From assembly GCA_024206195.1 (NCBI GenBank), contig JAAGZO010000609.1, positions 1 through 5,664 of the forward strand: DNA of 5,664 nt. The letters run 5' to 3'. Below, one piece after another: positions 5,505 through 5,664 of the stretch. This DNA comes from a bacterium (GTDB taxonomy: Archaea; Nanoarchaeota; Nanoarchaeia; Woesearchaeales; UBA10216). A program made the position numbers and the translations under genes. A model generated the notes under the pieces. It made no database searches, was not told the origin of the DNA, and was given only the letters and a program-made list of their open reading frames with translations. How positions within the stretch are numbered: the first letter of the stretch is position 1; each line of letters opens with the position of its first letter.

Positions 5505-5664
5505 TTATATTTCCGCCCAATTTTGACTTCCTGCACCAACCAACGATTCTTGTTTTTCTAGTTTTTCCTTTTCCCCTATATAGGGAAAACGAGAAACGAG
5601 CATTTTTTTATGATAGCGATATGGATTACCTTTCTTGCCTTCGCCATCTCTATCAACCGACTCA
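5505..5664 (-). CDS. C-terminal end of a probable mobile-element replication/primase-helicase protein (partial)
   Basis: Fifty-two sense codons and a TAA stop (5507-5505) are visible on the minus strand; the rest lies beyond the right edge. The tail reads E-S-V-D-R-D-G-E-G, then KKGNPYRYHKK, then SRFPYIGEKEKLEKQES. A VxRxGxGxKGxPYRY tail is usual for a C-terminal winged-helix end of primase/AAA-type replication proteins on phages and plasmids, and the charged EKEKLEKQE extension is also common there. This is recognition from the pattern, with only 52 residues to go on. The gene sits directly upstream of the TubC_N-like gene with one base between stop and start, so the two form an operon. If right, the window's right side belongs to a plasmid- or phage-derived element. 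Confidence 0.5.
   Translation of the reverse strand, partial: ESVDRDGEGKKGNPYRYHKKMLVSRFPYIGEKEKLEKQESLVGAGSQNWAEI
5569..5589. repeat. Near-perfect palindrome inside the partial right-edge gene
   Basis: TTTTC-CCCTATATAGGG-AAAA contains a perfect 12-base palindrome (5574-5585) with A/T flanks that extend the symmetry. It resembles an operator, but it lies within codons of the right-edge gene, so it may be coincidental. Confidence 0.35.

Noticed and set aside
5504..5539. A TTG or GTG start (5539/5536) giving a 172-aa TubC_N-like protein
   Set aside because: The extension overlaps the end of the upstream gene, has no ribosome site, and precedes the natural start of the domain. The ATG at 5503 fits better.
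5569..5590. TATATA within the palindrome as a promoter for the TubC_N-like gene
   Set aside because: No -35 lies at a workable distance, and the stretch is coding sequence of the upstream partial gene, whose stop is one base from the next start.
1..5664. CRISPR array, tRNA, rRNA or classical IS element
   Set aside because: No regularly spaced direct repeats, no cloverleaf, no rRNA-like tract and no transposase-like ORF were seen.

Overview
The window carries two tandem units organised like integron gene cassettes, flanked on both sides by genes that read the other way. No integrase gene is visible. The host is probably a bacterium with lipoproteins of ordinary lipobox type and an ORF style reminiscent of Chloroflexota (Thr-Pro-rich linkers, an MBL lipoprotein). 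That taxonomic guess is weak, because no ribosomal or other marker gene is present.

Left region (1-1245, minus strand): a two-gene lipoprotein operon with its own promoter. The first gene (481-1191) encodes a 236-residue lipoprotein with a C-terminal VPAGTF region. Nine bases after it comes a lipoprotein with a ComEC/Rec2-type metallo-beta-lactamase fold, which runs off the left edge.

Middle region (about 1313-4953, plus strand): two large orphan membrane-protein genes, each in a unit bounded by attC-like sites. The 10-mer GTTAGAATGC at the start of unit 1 (1361) has its exact reverse complement just after that unit's gene (2691). The 10-mer GTTAGCTAGC at the start of unit 2 (2900) has a 9/10 reverse complement at the end of the second gene (4705). 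This is the R'/R'' relation expected of G^TTRRRY-bounded integron cassettes. The 3' ends of the first two attC-like sites align without gaps (35 of 53 positions), as do the 5' ends of the second and third (27 of 41). The sites are unusually long, about 210-250 bases. Unit 1 encodes a 401-residue protein with hydrophobic ends and a large soluble middle. Unit 2 encodes a 584-residue protein with about seven membrane segments followed by TPR-like and other helical repeats. Neither has a recognised function. TATAAT-like boxes lie at each unit junction, so each gene may be transcribed independently.

Right region (5021-5664, minus strand): a 160-residue protein with an N-terminal TubC_N-like docking domain and a Cys-rich C-terminus. 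It starts one base after the stop of a gene cut by the right edge, whose visible tail resembles the C-terminus of a mobile-element replication or primase-helicase protein. This suggests that the cassette pair abuts another mobile element.

Overall, the middle looks like a small cassette cluster without an integrase in view (a CALIN-like arrangement) sitting between a resident lipoprotein operon and a probable replication module. The cassette call rests on paired short repeats and homology between the sites, not on any recognised integrase.
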